Assembly: GCA_022842785.1 (NCBI GenBank)
Contig: JALHOW010000006.1
Location: 1-64,000, forward strand
DNA length: 64,000 nucleotides
Reading direction: 5' to 3'
From: Hyphomicrobiaceae bacterium
Lineage (GTDB): Bacteria > Pseudomonadota > Alphaproteobacteria > Rhizobiales > Hyphomicrobiaceae
Part shown: in pieces, positions 61,643 to 64,000 of the stretch
Layout: every line of letters starts with the position of its first letter
How positions within the stretch are numbered: position 1 is the first letter of the stretch
Program-made: the position numbers and the translations under genes
The notes under the pieces: model-generated
Told to the model about the DNA's origin: nothing
What the model saw: only the letters and a program-made list of their open reading frames with translations
Database searches by the model: none

Positions 61643-61957
61643 ATTAGGACGCGGTTCCGTCTCGACGTCAAGAGGGAGACCTGCATCAATTGTCGGCAGC
61701 AGCGTCGGGATCGGCGACAAGGCGCGATGGATATCCGGAGAGGCTTCGATACTGCAGCGTTGTCGTTGGATTTCGCTGCAGCGCAGCACACAGGCCATCG
61801 GAATGTTGAGCCTGGAGATGAGTGCGGATTGCCCAAATGGGAAGCGCGAGAAGTACAGAGAGTGTGCACGCGACCATGTTGCCAATGGACCATGGTCGGC
61901 GGTGCAACGGTCGCGAAAGTCGCGCGCGACCGCTGATATGTCCGCTGGCGTCAACGC
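61643..61957. other. Gene-free region upstream of the hyuA promoter
   Basis: 315 bases between the operator and the stop of the aldo/keto reductase. Several reading frames overlap here on both strands but none looks like a protein. Part may hold the hyuA promoter. No repeat or terminator was recognised. Confidence 0.4.
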
Positions 61958-62992
61958 TCAAGCGGACGTTGAATGGCCTGGAATGGGAGCGGAAGCAGAA
62001 ATCAGACCGCGCTCCTTCAGTTCCGACCAAAAGGCGGGCGGAATGCGTGCCGACATCCGCGCTGCGTTCTGGTTCACCTCGTCCGCGCTGATCCCACCGG
62101 CCACCATGGAGACAACGCTCGGATGCGCGAGAGGGAACTGCAGCGCGGCAGTGGCCAGTTCGACGTTATGGCTCCGGCACACGCCTTCCAGGAGACGCAC
62201 GCGATCCATAATCGGCGCGGGCGCAGGTTGATAATTATAGGCTGCGCCCGGCACGGCGCCGGTGGCGAGAATGCCGGAATTGAAGGGGCCGGCGGTCAGG
62301 ATCGAGACGCCTTTCTGCTCGTACACCGGCAGCAGGTCATCGAGGGCACCTTGTTCGAGCAAAGTATATCTGCCCGCCAGCATGACGCAGTCGAGATCGG
62401 CCTCGCGCACGAAGCGCAGCGACATGGCGCTTTCATTGAGACCGACGCCGATCGCCTTGATGACGCCAGCGCTGCGCAACTCCGCGAGAGCCGGAAAGCA
62501 GCCGGCCATCGTCTCCTTGAAACGCTGGTCGGCGGCCTCTTGCGTTCCATGGGTCCACACATCGACGTCGTGAATGAGAGCGATATCGATGCGGTTCAAC
62601 CCGAGACGCAATAGTGACTGCTCAAGGGAGCGCAGCGTACCATCGCGGCTGTAATCGAACGTCGGTTTGAACGACAGCCCACCCTTGCGCCAGCCGGCCA
62701 CCTCTTCGTTGTCCGCCTTGGGCGACATCCAGCGGCCCACCTTGCTGGAAAGGACAAAGCTGTCGCGGTCGAGCGTGCGCAAAGCGTGCCCGAAAATGAG
62801 CTCGCTGCGGCCGTAGCCATAGTATGGCGCGGTATCGAAATAGCGCACGCCATTCGCATACGCCGCCAGAAGTGTGTCGACGCCTTGCCGCTCGCTTACG
62901 TTCACTCGGAACCCGCCCAGCGGAGCACCGCCGAAACCAAGCGTCGTGACGGTCAATCCCGTACGCCCAAGAGGCCTGCTCGCTATAGCCAT
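61958..62992 (-). CDS. Aldo/keto reductase
   Basis: This 344-residue (alpha/beta)8 enzyme has the tetrad in FDTAPYYGYGRSELIFGHAL, LSSKVGRW and IALIHDVD. It is longer than the 313-residue AKR at 36108 and more like D-threo-aldose dehydrogenase/pyridoxal dehydrogenase members. Upstream it has a clear GAAGGAAG-like ribosome site (GGGGAAGGAAG near 63000). It lies between two regulatory gaps, and may work with the hydantoinase system. Confidence 0.9.
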   Translation of the reverse strand: MAIASRPLGRTGLTVTTLGFGGAPLGGFRVNVSERQGVDTLLAAYANGVRYFDTAPYYGYGRSELIFGHALRTLDRDSFVLSSKVGRWMSPKADNEEVAGWRKGGLSFKPTFDYSRDGTLRSLEQSLLRLGLNRIDIALIHDVDVWTHGTQEAADQRFKETMAGCFPALAELRSAGVIKAIGVGLNESAMSLRFVREADLDCVMLAGRYTLLEQGALDDLLPVYEQKGVSILTAGPFNSGILATGAVPGAAYNYQPAPAPIMDRVRLLEGVCRSHNVELATAALQFPLAHPSVVSMVAGGISADEVNQNAARMSARIPPAFWSELKERGLISASAPIPGHSTSA

Positions 62993-63093
62993 CGTGCTTC
63001 CTTCCCCTATTGCCGTGTCGGCCGTGCTCTATTGCGACACCTTCATCCAGTCCCACTGTTATAGCAATCGGCACGACGTACATCACGGTCAAG

Positions 63094-63123
63094 GCATCGG
63101 ACCTCATTGCATCGGACCTCATT
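63094..63123. repeat. Tandem repeat of 15 bp
   Basis: GCATCGGACCTCATT occurs twice without spacing (63094-63108 and 63109-63123). It lies in the gap between the aldo/keto reductase and the ABC ATPase. It may be slippage or a DNA-binding site pair. Confidence 0.75.
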
Positions 63124-63282
63124 CAGTCGAGCATCAGGCTGTACCCTGCCTGAACCAATCAGAGCGCTTCGCTGTTGCGTACAGTTGCGGTATGCATGAC
63201 TCAGGGACAATAGAGCCCGACCGGGGAGGCTCCGCCAGGCTAGCGGCGAGGTGTTTCCTTCAAGGCATATGGGGAGGGCGCG

Positions 63283-64000
63283 GTGGCATCTGTCGACTTG
63301 CGAAAACTGACCAAGAGATACGGAGCTCTTGCGGTCGTTGACGATGTCTCGCTGACCATCGCGCACGGCAGTCTCGTGTGTTTGTTGGGGCCTTCCGGAT
63401 GCGGCAAGACCACGACGTTACGGTTGATCGCGGGCTTCGTGGAGCCAACCGAAGGTGACATCCTCGTCGGTGATCGCGTGGTTTCGAGCCCGCAGCGATC
63501 GCTACCGCCCGAACGGCGCAACATGTCGATGATCTTCCAGAGCTATGCGCTCTGGCCACACATGACCGTTGCCGAGAACATTGTGTATGGCCTCAAGCTT
63601 CGCAAGACCGATGCGGCGACAACCCAGCGGAAGCTCGAGGCCATCCTCGCGACTACGCGGCTGGCTCCACTCGCGGGGCGCTACCCAGGCGAACTCTCCG
63701 GTGGGCAGCAGCAGCGGGTGGCACTCGCGCGCGCGCTGATCGTCGAGCCGGAGACGTTGCTGCTCGATGAACCGCTCTCCAATCTCGACGCCAATCTGCG
63801 CGAAGAGATGCGCTTCGAGATCCGCCGATTGCACGATGAGTACCGCTACACCACGATTTACGTGACACACGACCAATCCGAGGCGATGACGACGGCAGAT
63901 GTCATCTGCGTGATGAATGCGGGCAAGATCGAGCAGGCCGGCTCACCGGAGGACATCTACGACCGCCCCAACTCGGAGTTCGTCGCGCGCTTCATCGGCA
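63283..64000 (+). CDS. ABC transporter ATPase (MalK/PotA/FbpC type), partial
   Basis: The gene runs off the right edge with about 239 codons visible. It starts at GTG 63283, five bases after GGGGAGGG. Walker A LGPSGCGKTT, Q-loop FQSYALWPH, signature LSGGQQQR, Walker B LLLDEPLSNLDANLR and the H-loop VTHDQ are present. The class is that of polyamine, iron(III), sugar or 2-aminoethylphosphonate importers. The missing C-terminal regulatory domain should lie beyond the window. Confidence 0.93.
   Translation, partial: MASVDLRKLTKRYGALAVVDDVSLTIAHGSLVCLLGPSGCGKTTTLRLIAGFVEPTEGDILVGDRVVSSPQRSLPPERRNMSMIFQSYALWPHMTVAENIVYGLKLRKTDAATTQRKLEAILATTRLAPLAGRYPGELSGGQQQRVALARALIVEPETLLLDEPLSNLDANLREEMRFEIRRLHDEYRYTTIYVTHDQSEAMTTADVICVMNAGKIEQAGSPEDIYDRPNSEFVARFIG

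Noticed and set aside
61640-61954. Overlapping frames upstream of hyuA2
   Set aside because: Frames in several registers on both strands, no conserved motif, no ribosome site.

Overview
The window looks like a chromosomal stretch of an alphaproteobacterium of the order Hyphomicrobiales (Rhizobiales). The evidence is a 23S-5S-tRNA-fMet rRNA operon end at the left edge, a ChvG/ChvI two-component pair, a cysE-DUF3126 pair, a BTLCP transglutaminase-like peptidase, Bug/Tct tripartite transporters and high GC. Genus cannot be fixed from this alone.

Layout. 1-630: rRNA operon end, initiator tRNA and terminators. 690-16,380: a catabolic/transport cluster with an SsuABC-type ABC importer, an IclR regulator, a TctABC tripartite transporter with two binding proteins, an NAD-dependent epimerase/dehydratase, a ThDP-dependent decarboxylase/synthase-like enzyme, an SDR dehydrogenase and a hydantoinase/oxoprolinase pair (HyuB-HyuA). 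Three related inverted-repeat sites lie in front of the IclR gene, the Tct operon and the divergent epimerase/ThDP promoters, which suggests one IclR regulon. 16,700-23,100: housekeeping genes (YafK-like L,D-transpeptidase, cysE, DUF3126, gamma-carbonic anhydrase, BTLCP peptidase, PilZ protein, TPR protein, solute-binding protein).

23,234-36,070: a GT2 glycosyltransferase gene split in frame by a mobile element of about 10.9 kb (24,705-35,623). The crossover core is only 7 bp (TGGATGC). Matching composite repeats lie just inside both ends and look like integrase arm sites. Besides the integrase the element encodes an AlpA-like protein, a protein with a duplicated HTH-like motif, a tape measure protein, a prohead-protease/major-capsid fusion, several small proteins and a ParB-like protein. 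No terminase, portal, lysis or other tail genes were recognised, so it resembles a capsid-encoding satellite or a minimal prophage.

36,100-50,220: aldo/keto reductase, SDR, agmatinase, MFS, ChvG/ChvI, dihydrolipoyl dehydrogenase, GST, DUF1028, MFS, HpcH/HpaI aldolase, an orphan ThDP-binding subunit, DUF2189 and tRNA-Arg(CCU). 50,355-53,430: an eroded zone with an L,D-transpeptidase, a deletion scar joining fragments of a divergent SDR/LysR pair, an outer-membrane protein and an IS66 remnant. 53,447-62,992: a second hydantoinase system, HyuA-HyuB-TetR-SBP-ATPase-permease plus an EamA transporter, with a TetR-like palindrome in front of hyuA, followed by an aldo/keto reductase. The right edge cuts an ABC transporter ATPase.

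The two hydantoinase systems share a logic: a HyuAB pair, an aliphatic-sulfonate/nitrate-type ABC importer and a local regulator. Their substrates cannot be read from sequence. All CDS coordinates include the stop codon.
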